A stretch of 64,000 nt of DNA from Ottowia sp. (GTDB lineage: Bacteria; Pseudomonadota; Gammaproteobacteria; Burkholderiales; Burkholderiaceae_C): the NCBI RefSeq assembly GCF_016703145.1, contig NZ_JADJCO010000005.1, positions 124,001 through 188,000 of the forward strand, given 5' to 3'. Positions 42,558 to 52,590 of this stretch are shown here, piece by piece (the first letter of the stretch is position 1; each line of letters begins with the position of its first letter). A program made the position numbers and the translations under genes. The notes beneath the pieces are model-generated. The model had not been told where the DNA came from and did no database searches. It saw only the letters and a program-made list of their open reading frames with translations.

Positions 42558-42584
42558 GCCGCCGCCCTGAAAGCGCGAAAGCGC

Positions 42585-42606
42585 TAAAATCTGGTTGATT
42601 CAACCA
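42585..42606 (+). promoter_or_regulatory. Toxin-antitoxin promoter with a likely autorepression operator
   Basis: TAAAAT at 42585-42590 is a -10 box. Immediately downstream TGGTTGA-T-TCAACCA (42592-42606) is a perfect 7-bp palindrome with one central base, placed where a bound antitoxin would block transcription. Confidence 0.65.
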
Positions 42607-42624
42607 ACTTGTCTGGAAACCGCC

Positions 42625-42936
42625 ATGGAAACCGCCGTCGGCCTGTTCGAGGCCAAGACCCACCTCAGCGAATACGTCGCCCGCGCCGAGCGCGGCGAGG
42701 AAGTGATCATCACGCGCCACAACAAGCCGGTGGCCAAGATCGTGCCGCTCTCGGCCCGGCCGGCGGCGCCCGCGGGCAATACCCCGCCGTTCATCCAGCG
42801 CACTTTCAACATGGGCATGCCGCTGGTGGATTTGACCAAGGCCAATCAACTGGCCGCCGAACTGGAAGACGAAGAGCTGATTGCCAAGATGCGCCGCATC
42901 GAGGACGAATACCTGAAGCGGCATGCGGGTTCCTGA
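42625..42936 (+). CDS. Type II antitoxin, Phd/YefM family
   Basis: A 103-residue antitoxin with a Phd/YefM DNA-binding N-terminus (VGLFEAKTHLSEYVARAERG, then EEVIITRHNKPVAKIVPLSA) and a C-terminal tail that would neutralise the toxin. The toxin gene begins inside its last codons (14-bp overlap), the usual coupling of such pairs. It should repress its own promoter through the adjacent palindrome. Confidence 0.9.
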   Translation: METAVGLFEAKTHLSEYVARAERGEEVIITRHNKPVAKIVPLSARPAAPAGNTPPFIQRTFNMGMPLVDLTKANQLAAELEDEELIAKMRRIEDEYLKRHAGS

Positions 42937-43348
42937 CACCAACCTCCTGCTGTACGCCATCAACCCCGACAGCCCCTGTCGGGACGCGGCGCAGCAGTGC
43001 CTGAACGAGGCCGCGCAATCCTCCGAGGGCATGGGCCTGACGTGGATCGGCCTGCTGGCGTTCTTGAGGCTGACCACGCGCCCGCCGGTGCTGCGCGAGC
43101 CCCTCGCGGTGCAGGCGGCGCTGGACGTGGTGCACGACTGGCTGGCGCATCCGAGCGTGAGCATCCTGCAGCCGGGCGCGCGGCACATGGACATCATGTC
43201 GCGCCTGCTGCTGTCCGCCGGCACGGCAGGCAACCTGACCAGCGACGCACACCTGGCCGCCATCGCCATCGAGCACAACGCCGAAGTGCTCACCTTCGAC
43301 CGCGACTTCGCCCGCTTCACCGGTCTGCGCTATCAATTGTTGAGCTGA
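42923..43348 (+). CDS. vapC: PIN-domain ribonuclease toxin (VapC family)
   Basis: VapC toxins cleave RNA, often tRNA or rRNA, when the antitoxin is degraded. The 141-residue protein starts MRVPDTNLLLYAINPDSPCR, with the first catalytic Asp at residue 5, and ends with LTSDAHLAAIAIEHNAEVL and FDRDFARFTGLR. Those carry the remaining acidic residues of the PIN fold. GLTWIGLLAFLRL in the middle is typical of its subfamily. Target unknown. Confidence 0.9.
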   Translation: MRVPDTNLLLYAINPDSPCRDAAQQCLNEAAQSSEGMGLTWIGLLAFLRLTTRPPVLREPLAVQAALDVVHDWLAHPSVSILQPGARHMDIMSRLLLSAGTAGNLTSDAHLAAIAIEHNAEVLTFDRDFARFTGLRYQLLS

Positions 43349-43386
43349 CCACGTAGATTCCACGCCGGCCCACGGCCAAAAAGCTT

Positions 43387-46050
<2,664 letters not shown>

Positions 46051-46196
46051 GCCACCCCCGTGTCTGCACTCGCTGCGCGATGTTTCGCCTCCCCCCTTGA
46101 AGGGGGCGCACCCACTGGCATGGCTTGCTCCGCAGCCATTCGAGCCATTGGTGTTTCATGCGTTGCGGGTGGCGTGGGATGTTACGGATAATGGGA

Positions 46197-46250
46197 TTGC
46201 TCCTATAAAAATAGCTGCTGGCGCATATTCCGAGCCGGCTGGAGACTGAT
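46197..46250 (-). repeat. Family A dispersed repeat, copy A12 (supplies panE ribosome-binding site)
   Basis: A reverse copy: TAAAAATAGCTGCTGGCGCA and TATTCCGAGCCGGCTGGAGA. Its last bases CTGGAGAC lie at Shine-Dalgarno distance from the next ATG. The 200 bp between alaS and this gene holds this element and a short family C-like palindrome near 46088-46122. Confidence 0.75.
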
Positions 46251-47279
46251 ATGACCCTGAATTCATCCGACGTGCCCGGCCCCGTGCTGGTGATGGGCGC
46301 CGGCGCCGTGGGCTGCTACATCGGCGGCTGCCTGGCGGCCGCTGGCGTGCCGGTGACCTTCGTCGGGCGTCCGCGCGTGCTGCAGGCGCTGGCCGGGCAC
46401 GGCCTGACCCTCACCGACCTCGACGGCGCGCGGCGCGTGGTGCCGGCGGCCCAGCTGTCGTTGTCCGAGGCCGTGCCCGCCGGCATGCGGCCGGCGCTGG
46501 TGCTGCTGTGCGTCAAGGGCGGGGCCACCGGCGACGCGGCGCGGCAACTGGCCGCCGCGCTGCCCGCCGGCATGGTGGTGCTGTCGCTGCAGAACGGCGT
46601 GGGCAACGCCGACACGGCCGGCCAGGCCGCGCCGGCCTTGCGCGCGCTGCCGGGCATGGTGCCCTACAACGTGGCCGAGCTGAGCCCCGGCGCCTGGCAC
46701 CGCGGCACCGACGGCGAGCTGGCCGCGCCGCAGGACGCCGCGCTGGCGCCCTGGGTGCCGGTGTTCGCCAAGGCCGGCGTGCCGCTGGCGCTGGTGCCCG
46801 ACATCAAGGCCGTGCAGTGGGGCAAGCTGCTCATCAACCTCAACAACCCGGTCAACGCGCTGTCGCGCCTGCCGCTGCAGGGCGAGTTCATGCACGCCGG
46901 CTGGCGCCGCTGCTTCGCCGGGCTGATGGAGGAGGGCCTGGAGGTGCTGGAGGCCGCCGGCATCCAGCCCGCGCAGTTCGGCGCCCTGCCGCAGCGCCGC
47001 CTGATGGCGCTGCTGCGCCTGCCCGACGAGCAGTTCGCCACCGTCGGCGCGCCCCTGCTGCGCATCGACCCCCAGGCACGCTCCAGCATGGCGGACGACC
47101 TGGCGCTGGGCCGCCGCACCGAGGTGGACATGCTCTGCGGCGAGGTGGTGCGCCTGGCCCGGCGCCACGGCGTGCAGGCGCCGCGCAACGCCAGGATGGT
47201 CGAGCTGCTGGACGGCGGCTGGCCCGCGCCGCCACCGGTGCTGACGGCCGACGAAGTGCTCGGCGCGCTGGGGTTGTAG
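46251..47279 (+). CDS. panE: 2-dehydropantoate 2-reductase
   Basis: PanE reduces ketopantoate to pantoate with NADPH on the way to coenzyme A. The 342-residue protein has the Rossmann motif VMGAGAVGCYIGGCLAAAGV, CVKGGATGDAARQLAAAL, and the catalytic lysine region WGKLLINLNNPVNALSRLPL. The C-terminal helical domain is typical. It is placed directly behind a repeat that provides its ribosome-binding site. Other ketopantoate-reductase-like 2-oxoacid reductases cannot be excluded. Confidence 0.87.
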   Translation: MTLNSSDVPGPVLVMGAGAVGCYIGGCLAAAGVPVTFVGRPRVLQALAGHGLTLTDLDGARRVVPAAQLSLSEAVPAGMRPALVLLCVKGGATGDAARQLAAALPAGMVVLSLQNGVGNADTAGQAAPALRALPGMVPYNVAELSPGAWHRGTDGELAAPQDAALAPWVPVFAKAGVPLALVPDIKAVQWGKLLINLNNPVNALSRLPLQGEFMHAGWRRCFAGLMEEGLEVLEAAGIQPAQFGALPQRRLMALLRLPDEQFATVGAPLLRIDPQARSSMADDLALGRRTEVDMLCGEVVRLARRHGVQAPRNARMVELLDGGWPAPPPVLTADEVLGALGL

Positions 47280-47301
47280 GCTCGGCTGGCGACGGCCGCC
47301 G

Positions 47302-48243
47302 TCACCGGCCGTCGCGGACGTGGGTGGCATCCTGCCGCAGCACGCCCTTGTCGAACATCGGCGCCAGGACCACGTCGCGCACCCAGCGCTCGGGCGCCAG
47401 GTCGGGCCGGTGCTGCCGGTGCAGCAGGCGCAACAGGGGCGCGCCAGCCAGCCAGGCGTCGAATTCGGCGCGCGGCAACTGCCCGAAATCCATCATCTGG
47501 TACTTGATCAGCACCTTGGCCGCGTACAGCGCGTGCTGCGCCGGGTGGGCCTGGAAGTGGCGGATGCGCTCGCGCGCCTGCGCCAGCGCGGCCTCCAGCG
47601 CACCGCCGGCGCGGACGATGGCCGGGCCGTGGCCGGGGATCACCCAGTCGGGCCGCAGCGCCTCGACGGCCTGCAGCGTGCGCTCGAACGCGTCGAAGCC
47701 GCCCGAGCCGTCGATGTGCGGAAAGATCACGCCCACGCCGTGTTCCCACAGGGCGTCGCCGGCGACCAGGATGCGCCGCGCGGGCTCGAACAGCAGCACC
47801 GCCAGCGCGTCGTGCCCCGGCGCGGCGTGCACCTGCCAGTCGCGCGCGCCCAGGCGCACCGTCTCGCCCGGCCGCAGCGCGTGCCCGGCGGCAAAGCGCT
47901 CGCAGCGCTGCCCGGACGCGCCGAAGGTCAGCGCCGCCTCGTCCCAATCGCGCACGTGCGGCAGCGAGGGCTCGGGCACCCAGGTGGCCGTCTCGGGCCA
48001 GGCGGCCTGCAGGGCCTGGGTGCCGCCGCAGTGGTCGCTGTGCAGATGGGTGTGGGCGATGCGCGCCAGCGGCTGGCCGCCCAGGGCCTCGCGCACCAGG
48101 GCCACGGTCCGCGCGGCGTGCTTGGCGTGGCCGGTGTCGATGAGCGCCGGCGCCTCGCCCAGGCACAGCACGTTGGTGGACGAGAGCCAGCCGCGGTCGA
48201 ACACTCGCAGGTCGGCCGGCAGCGGGTGCGCGGGTTCACCCAT
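47302..48243 (-). CDS. MBL-fold metallo-hydrolase
   Basis: A 313-residue member of the metallo-beta-lactamase fold. The zinc-binding signature is THLHSDHCGG, followed by APGHDALAVLLFEPARR and the later metal ligand in VIPGHGPAIV. Residues 250-313 form a helical C-terminus containing LAPERWVRDVVLAPMFDKGV. The layout is closer to glyoxalase II-like hydrolases than to lactamases. It overlaps the upstream pseudouridine synthase gene by 8 bp. Substrate unknown. Confidence 0.87.
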   Translation of the reverse strand: MGEPAHPLPADLRVFDRGWLSSTNVLCLGEAPALIDTGHAKHAARTVALVREALGGQPLARIAHTHLHSDHCGGTQALQAAWPETATWVPEPSLPHVRDWDEAALTFGASGQRCERFAAGHALRPGETVRLGARDWQVHAAPGHDALAVLLFEPARRILVAGDALWEHGVGVIFPHIDGSGGFDAFERTLQAVEALRPDWVIPGHGPAIVRAGGALEAALAQARERIRHFQAHPAQHALYAAKVLIKYQMMDFGQLPRAEFDAWLAGAPLLRLLHRQHRPDLAPERWVRDVVLAPMFDKGVLRQDATHVRDGR

Positions 48244-49228
48244 GGCCGCTGACCGATGTGTCGCCGCTGGGCGAGGGCTGAAGTCCCGCGTCGTCCGGGG
48301 CGGGCCAGCGCCCCTCGGCCGCCGCCAGGCGGCGCGTGGACTCGAAATGGCGCGCCTGCCCGGTCACCGGGTCGGTGAAGGCGATGCCGCGCGCCAGCAG
48401 TTGCAGCGGCCGCCGCCAGTCGTCGGTGCCGGCGGCGTGGCGCACCTCGGGGTAGAAGGCGTCGCCCAGGATCGGCAGGCCCAGCGCCGCCATGTGCAGG
48501 CGAAGCTGGTGGCGCTGGCCGGTGACGGGGTGCAGGCGGTACAGCGCGTGCTCGCCGTGCACGGCGAGCCGCTTCAGGTCGGTCAGGCTGTTGGGCGCGC
48601 CCGGCACCTCGCGGCTGACGAAGAAGCGGTCGGGGTCGGGCTCCAGACGGCTGGCGTGGCGGCGTGGAAAGTCCAGCGCCGGCCGGTGCGCCGCCACGGC
48701 CTCGTAGACCTTGCGCACGGCGCGGTCGCGGAACAGCGCCTGGTAGGCGCCGCGCGTGCGCGGCTGCACGGCGAAGACGACCAGCCCGGCGGTGTCGCGG
48801 TCGATGCGGTGCACGGGGCTGAGCGCGTCCAACCCCAGCCGGCGCCGCAGCCGCGCCAGCAGGCTCTGCCGCGCGAAGCGGCCGGCGGGCGTGACGGGCA
48901 TGAAGTGCGGCTTGTCGGCCACCACCAGCCACTCGTCCTGGTGGACCACGTGCTCGTCTTGCGGCAGCGCGGGTTCGTCGGCGTGCCAGCGGTAGTAGTG
49001 CAGGTGCTGGCCGGCCGGGCAGGGCGCGTGCGGCGCCAGGGGCCGGGCGTCATCGCCGAACACCTCGCCGGCCTGCAGGCGGGCCTGCCAGCCGGCGCGG
49101 CCGAGCACCGGCAGGCGCTCGGCCAGGAAGTCCAGCACCGTCGGCCACGGGCCGGCCGGGACGGCGACCGCGCTGGCGCCGATGCCGTCGCGCAAGGGCA
49201 GGGCGATGGCGCGTGGCGGCCGGGCCAT
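48236..49228 (-). CDS. RluA-family pseudouridine synthase
   Basis: A second RluA-type enzyme in the window, 330 residues. The catalytic motif is HRIDRDTAGL, followed by RKVYEAVAAHRPALDFPRR and the C-terminal TGQRHQLRLHMAALGLPILG. Its N-terminal 80 residues lack a clear S4 domain. The start MARPPRAIALPLRDGIGAS at 49228 was chosen over longer frames because trmB ends six bases upstream. It is coupled to the MBL gene downstream. Confidence 0.88.
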   Translation of the reverse strand: MARPPRAIALPLRDGIGASAVAVPAGPWPTVLDFLAERLPVLGRAGWQARLQAGEVFGDDARPLAPHAPCPAGQHLHYYRWHADEPALPQDEHVVHQDEWLVVADKPHFMPVTPAGRFARQSLLARLRRRLGLDALSPVHRIDRDTAGLVVFAVQPRTRGAYQALFRDRAVRKVYEAVAAHRPALDFPRRHASRLEPDPDRFFVSREVPGAPNSLTDLKRLAVHGEHALYRLHPVTGQRHQLRLHMAALGLPILGDAFYPEVRHAAGTDDWRRPLQLLARGIAFTDPVTGQARHFESTRRLAAAEGRWPAPDDAGLQPSPSGDTSVSGHG

Positions 49229-49233
49229 GGGGA

Positions 49234-49968
49234 TCAGACGCGCCGGAAGACCAGGTCCCACACGCCATGGCCCAGGCGCAGGCCGCGCAGCTCGAACTTG
49301 GTGAGCGGGCGGTAGGCCGGGCGCGGGGCGTAGCCGCCGGTGGTGTTGGCCAGCAGGGGCTCGGCGCCCAGCACGGCCAGCATCTGCTCGGCGTAGGGCT
49401 GCCAGTCGGTGGCGCAGTGCAGATAGCCGCCGGGCTTGAGGCGTTCGGCCAGCTCGCGCACGAAAGGGGGCTGGATCAGCCGGCGCTTGTGGTGGCGCTT
49501 CTTGTGCCAGGGATCGGGGAAGAAGACGTGCACGCCGTCCAGGGAGGCGGGGGCGATCATGTGGCGCAGCACCTCGACCGCGTCGTGCTGCACGAGGCGG
49601 ATGTTGCGCAGCTCCAGCGCGCCGGCCAGCTTGAGCAGCGCGCCCACGCCGGGCTCGTGCACCTCGCAGCCGATGAACAGCGTGTCGGGCATCAGCCCCG
49701 CGATGTGCGCCGTGGCCTGGCCCATGCCGAAGCCGATCTCCAGCACGGTTTTTGAATAATTTTGGCCTCTGACCCACGCCGAATCTGCGCAGGCAGCTAC
49801 CAAATCAGGAGTATCCGGGTCGAAGGGCAGCAGATGGGCGGGGCCCAGGTCGGCCAGCGCGCGGGCCTGCCCGGCGGTCATGCGGCCGGCGCGGGTGACG
49901 AAGCTGCGGATAGCGCGCGGGTGTGCCACGCCGGCGGGGGTGGCCGGCGGCGGGTCGGCGGCGGTCAT
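49234..49968 (-). CDS. trmB: tRNA (guanine46-N7)-methyltransferase
   Basis: TrmB puts the N7-methyl on G46 of the tRNA variable loop. The 244-residue protein has the SAM-binding LEIGFGMGQATAHIAGLMPD, the substrate-binding FFPDPWHKKRHHKRRLIQP, and TKFELRGLRLGHGVWDLVF at the end. A family A repeat lies in frame at residues 53-74, just before the SAM motif (LVAACADSAWVRGQNYSKT), where the family usually has a short linker. The start overlaps the suhB stop (ATGA). Confidence 0.94.
   Translation of the reverse strand: MTAADPPPATPAGVAHPRAIRSFVTRAGRMTAGQARALADLGPAHLLPFDPDTPDLVAACADSAWVRGQNYSKTVLEIGFGMGQATAHIAGLMPDTLFIGCEVHEPGVGALLKLAGALELRNIRLVQHDAVEVLRHMIAPASLDGVHVFFPDPWHKKRHHKRRLIQPPFVRELAERLKPGGYLHCATDWQPYAEQMLAVLGAEPLLANTTGGYAPRPAYRPLTKFELRGLRLGHGVWDLVFRRV
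49748..49810 (+). repeat. Family A dispersed repeat, copy A13, in frame in trmB
   Basis: A forward copy: TTTTTGAATAATTTTGGCCT, CTGACCCACGCCGAATCTGC and GCAGGCAGCTACCAAATCAG, read antisense by trmB. Confidence 0.8.
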
Positions 49969-50924
49969 GGCTGGGCGTCGTCGGGGGCGGCGGCCTTGGC
50001 GGCGTCGGCGGCCGCTTCGTCGGCGGCGTAGGCGGCGCCGACCTCGTGCCTGCGCAGCGACATGGCGCCCTTGCGCTCGCCCGGCTCGCGCGGCGCGGTG
50101 TCCGTCAGCGGCGCCGTGGCGAAGCGCGAGTGGGGGCGCAGCACCGCCACCAGCTGCGCGTAGATGCGTGGGTTGGCGGCCAGGCACTCGGCCTGCTCCA
50201 GGTGGCCGGCCTCGCCGGTGAAGTTGCCGATCAGCCCGCCGGCCTCGGTCACCAGCAGCGAGCCGGCGGCCACGTCCCAGGGCTTGAGGCCGGTCTCGAA
50301 GAAGCCGTCGGTGAAGCCGGCGGCGACGTAGGCCAGGTCCAGCGCGGCGGCGCCGGGGCGGCGCAGGCCGGCGGTGCGCTGCATCACGTCGCCCATCATC
50401 TTCAGGTAGGTGGGGAAGTCGTCGCCCTTGCGGAACGGGAAGCCGGTGGAGACCAGGCATTCGGGCAGGTGCGTGCGCTTGCTGACGCGGATGCGCCGCT
50501 CGTTCATGTAGGCGCCGCGCCCGCGCGTGGCGGTGAACAGGTCGTTGCGCGAGGGGTCGTAGATGACGGCCTGCTCGATGCGGCCCTTGACGCTGAGCGC
50601 GATGCTCACGCAATAGACCGGAAAGCCGTGGATGAAGTTGGTGGTGCCGTCCAGCGGGTCGATGATCCAGACGTGGTCGGAGCGGGGGTCGCCGTGCGCG
50701 CGGCCCGATTCCTCGGCGTGGATGCCGTGCCGCGGGTAGGCGGTCAGCAGGGTGTCGATGATGGCCGCTTCGCTGGCGTGGTCGACCTCGGTGACGAAGT
50801 CGTTGACCTGCTTCTGCGAGATGCGCACGGCCTCGACGTCGAGCGCGGCGCGGTTGATGATGGCGCCAGCGGCGCGTGCGGCCCGGATGGCCACGTTGAG
50901 CATGGGGTGCAGGGTGGACGACAT
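49965..50924 (-). CDS. suhB: Inositol monophosphatase family protein
   Basis: SuhB-type phosphatases dephosphorylate inositol-1-phosphate and, in E. coli, also join transcription antitermination complexes on rRNA. The 319-residue protein has the metal site HAEESG, WIIDPLDGTTNFIHGFPVYC and the final WDVAAGSLLVTEAGG. The C-terminal 45 residues are an Ala-rich extension beyond the usual end. The order suhB-trmB, coupled by ATGA, suggests a translation or RNA-linked operon. No promoter was identified in the 190 bp before asd. Confidence 0.93.
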   Translation of the reverse strand: MSSTLHPMLNVAIRAARAAGAIINRAALDVEAVRISQKQVNDFVTEVDHASEAAIIDTLLTAYPRHGIHAEESGRAHGDPRSDHVWIIDPLDGTTNFIHGFPVYCVSIALSVKGRIEQAVIYDPSRNDLFTATRGRGAYMNERRIRVSKRTHLPECLVSTGFPFRKGDDFPTYLKMMGDVMQRTAGLRRPGAAALDLAYVAAGFTDGFFETGLKPWDVAAGSLLVTEAGGLIGNFTGEAGHLEQAECLAANPRIYAQLVAVLRPHSRFATAPLTDTAPREPGERKGAMSLRRHEVGAAYAADEAAADAAKAAAPDDAQP

Positions 50925-51116
50925 GGATTGTGCGAAGAACGCGGTGTCAGGGCGCGCCCGATGGCGGCGTGGACCGTATTGTCTCCTATGCGTGTGCCCG
51001 GCCGTGGTGGGTGGTTTTTTGGCCGGGCTGCCACCGGGTTCGGTCCTTGTCAGGCTATTGCCCCGTGACCACGGGCGGCCCCACTCGCGCCGCCCGCCGC
51101 TGGGGAAGGCCGGCCC

Positions 51117-52253
51117 TCAGGCCTGCAGCAGGATGCGCAGCATGCGGCGCAGCGGTTCGGCCGCGCCCCAGAGCAACTGGTCGCCGATCGTGAAGGCGCC
51201 GACGTATTCCGGCCCCATGGCCAGCTTGCGGATGCGGCCCACGGGGATGGCCATGGTGCCGGTCACGGCCACGGGGGTCAGGTCGCGCACCGTCGCGTCC
51301 CTGGTGTTGGGCACCACCTTGACCCATTCGTTGTCGGCGGCGATCAGGGCCTCGATGTCGGCCACGGGCACGTCCTTCTTCAGCTTGAAGGTGAGCGCCT
51401 GGCTGTGGCAGCGCATCGCGCCCACGCGCACGCAGAAGCCATCGACCGGCACGGCGGGGGTGCCGAAACCCTCGCCCAGGCCCATGATCTTGTTGGTCTC
51501 GGCCATGCCTTTCCATTCCTCGCGCGAGGTGCCGTCGCCCAGGTCCTTGTCGATCCAGGGGATGAGCGAGCCGCCCAGCGGCACGCCGAAGTGGGCCACC
51601 TCGTCGCCGCCCAGCGCGCGCTGGCGGGCGATCACCCTGCGGTCGATCTCCAGGATCGCGCTCCGGGGATCGGCCAGCAGCTCGCGCACCTCGGCATGCA
51701 GCGTGCCGTACTGCGTCAGCAACTCGCGCATGTGCTGCGCGCCGCCGCCGCTGGCGGCCTGGTAAGTCTGGGTGCTCATCCATTCCACCAAGCCGGCCTT
51801 GTACAGCGCGCCCACGCCCATCAGCATGCAACTGACGGTGCAGTTGCCGCCGATCCAGTTGTTGCCGCCCTGGGCCAGGGCGTTCTGGATCACGGGCATG
51901 TTCACCGGGTCCAGCACGATGACCGCGTCGTCCTGCATGCGCAGGGCGGAGGCGGCGTCGATCCAGTGGCCCTTCCAGCCGGCGGCGCGCAGCTTGGGAA
52001 ACACCTCGTGGGTGTAGTCGCCGCCCTGGCAGGTGAGGATGATGTCGCACTGGCGCAGCGCGTCGATGTCGTGCGCGTCCTTGAGCGTGGTCTCGTTCCG
52101 GGCCATCGCCGGCGCCGCGCCGCCGGCGTTGCTGGTGGAGAAGAAGAGGGGCTCGATCAGGTCGAAGTCGTTTTCAGCCTGCATGCGGTCCATGAGGACC
52201 GAGCCGACCATGCCGCGCCAGCCGACGAGGCCTACCGTGTTGCCGATGTTCAT
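51117..52253 (-). CDS. asd: Aspartate-semialdehyde dehydrogenase
   Basis: Asd converts aspartyl phosphate to aspartate semialdehyde, the branch point to lysine, threonine and methionine. The 378-residue protein starts MNIGNTVGLVGWRGMVGSVL. The catalytic cysteine is in GGNCTVSCMLMGVGALYKAG, and TYQAASGGGAQHMRELLTQY follows. A short open frame with four consecutive threonines lies 90 bp upstream on the same strand. It is followed by suhB in the same orientation. Confidence 0.95.
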   Translation of the reverse strand: MNIGNTVGLVGWRGMVGSVLMDRMQAENDFDLIEPLFFSTSNAGGAAPAMARNETTLKDAHDIDALRQCDIILTCQGGDYTHEVFPKLRAAGWKGHWIDAASALRMQDDAVIVLDPVNMPVIQNALAQGGNNWIGGNCTVSCMLMGVGALYKAGLVEWMSTQTYQAASGGGAQHMRELLTQYGTLHAEVRELLADPRSAILEIDRRVIARQRALGGDEVAHFGVPLGGSLIPWIDKDLGDGTSREEWKGMAETNKIMGLGEGFGTPAVPVDGFCVRVGAMRCHSQALTFKLKKDVPVADIEALIAADNEWVKVVPNTRDATVRDLTPVAVTGTMAIPVGRIRKLAMGPEYVGAFTIGDQLLWGAAEPLRRMLRILLQA

Positions 52254-52342
52254 TTTCTTTCGCGCCTTTCAAACAAATGGAATTGTCTGACCTGCCGGGC
52301 TCGTCTGGCTCCGGAAGGCGCGCACGACGAACCCGAGCTGGA

Positions 52343-52444
52343 TCAGCCCTTTTGGGTGGTCGTGGTAATGAGGGGGGCGATGAACGCGCCCGCACCCGGC
52401 GCGGGGGCCGACGTGGAGGGATCGAAGCGATCTGGCGTGTTCAT
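52343..52444 (-). CDS. Possible 33-residue threonine-rich leader peptide upstream of asd
   Basis: A short frame starting MNTPDRF and ending LITTTTQKG, then TGA. TTACAAT lies ten bases before its ATG as a possible -10 element. Between its stop and asd an 11-bp stem (TCGGGTTCGTC with GACGAGCCCGG) can form. The layout recalls threonine attenuators such as thrL, but there is no strong U-tract after the stem and the peptide may not be made. It could also be chance. Confidence 0.35.
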   Translation of the reverse strand: MNTPDRFDPSTSAPAPGAGAFIAPLITTTTQKG

Positions 52445-52544
52445 GGTGCGCACGATTGTAAGGCAGCACGGGCGTGCAAGCGGTGCGCCATGCCGTGTCC
52501 CTGCCCTCCGACTGGACAAGCGCGCCGTTTCCACGAGAAAAAGC

Positions 52545-52590
52545 ACTCAGGCCAAGGAGGATATTGCGCCAGCCGCTATGAAAACAGGAT
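52545..52590 (+). repeat. Family A dispersed repeat, copy A14, at the ligD 3' end
   Basis: A forward partial copy: GGCCAAGGAGGATATTGCGC and CAGCCGCTATGAAAACAGG. Read antisense it gives the last residues FIAAGAISSLA of LigD and its stop codon, in the same phase as the copy in aroA. Confidence 0.75.

Noticed and set aside
47281..47301. Possible terminator between panE and the MBL gene
   Set aside because: Only 22 bp remain and no stem with a T-run could be drawn with confidence.
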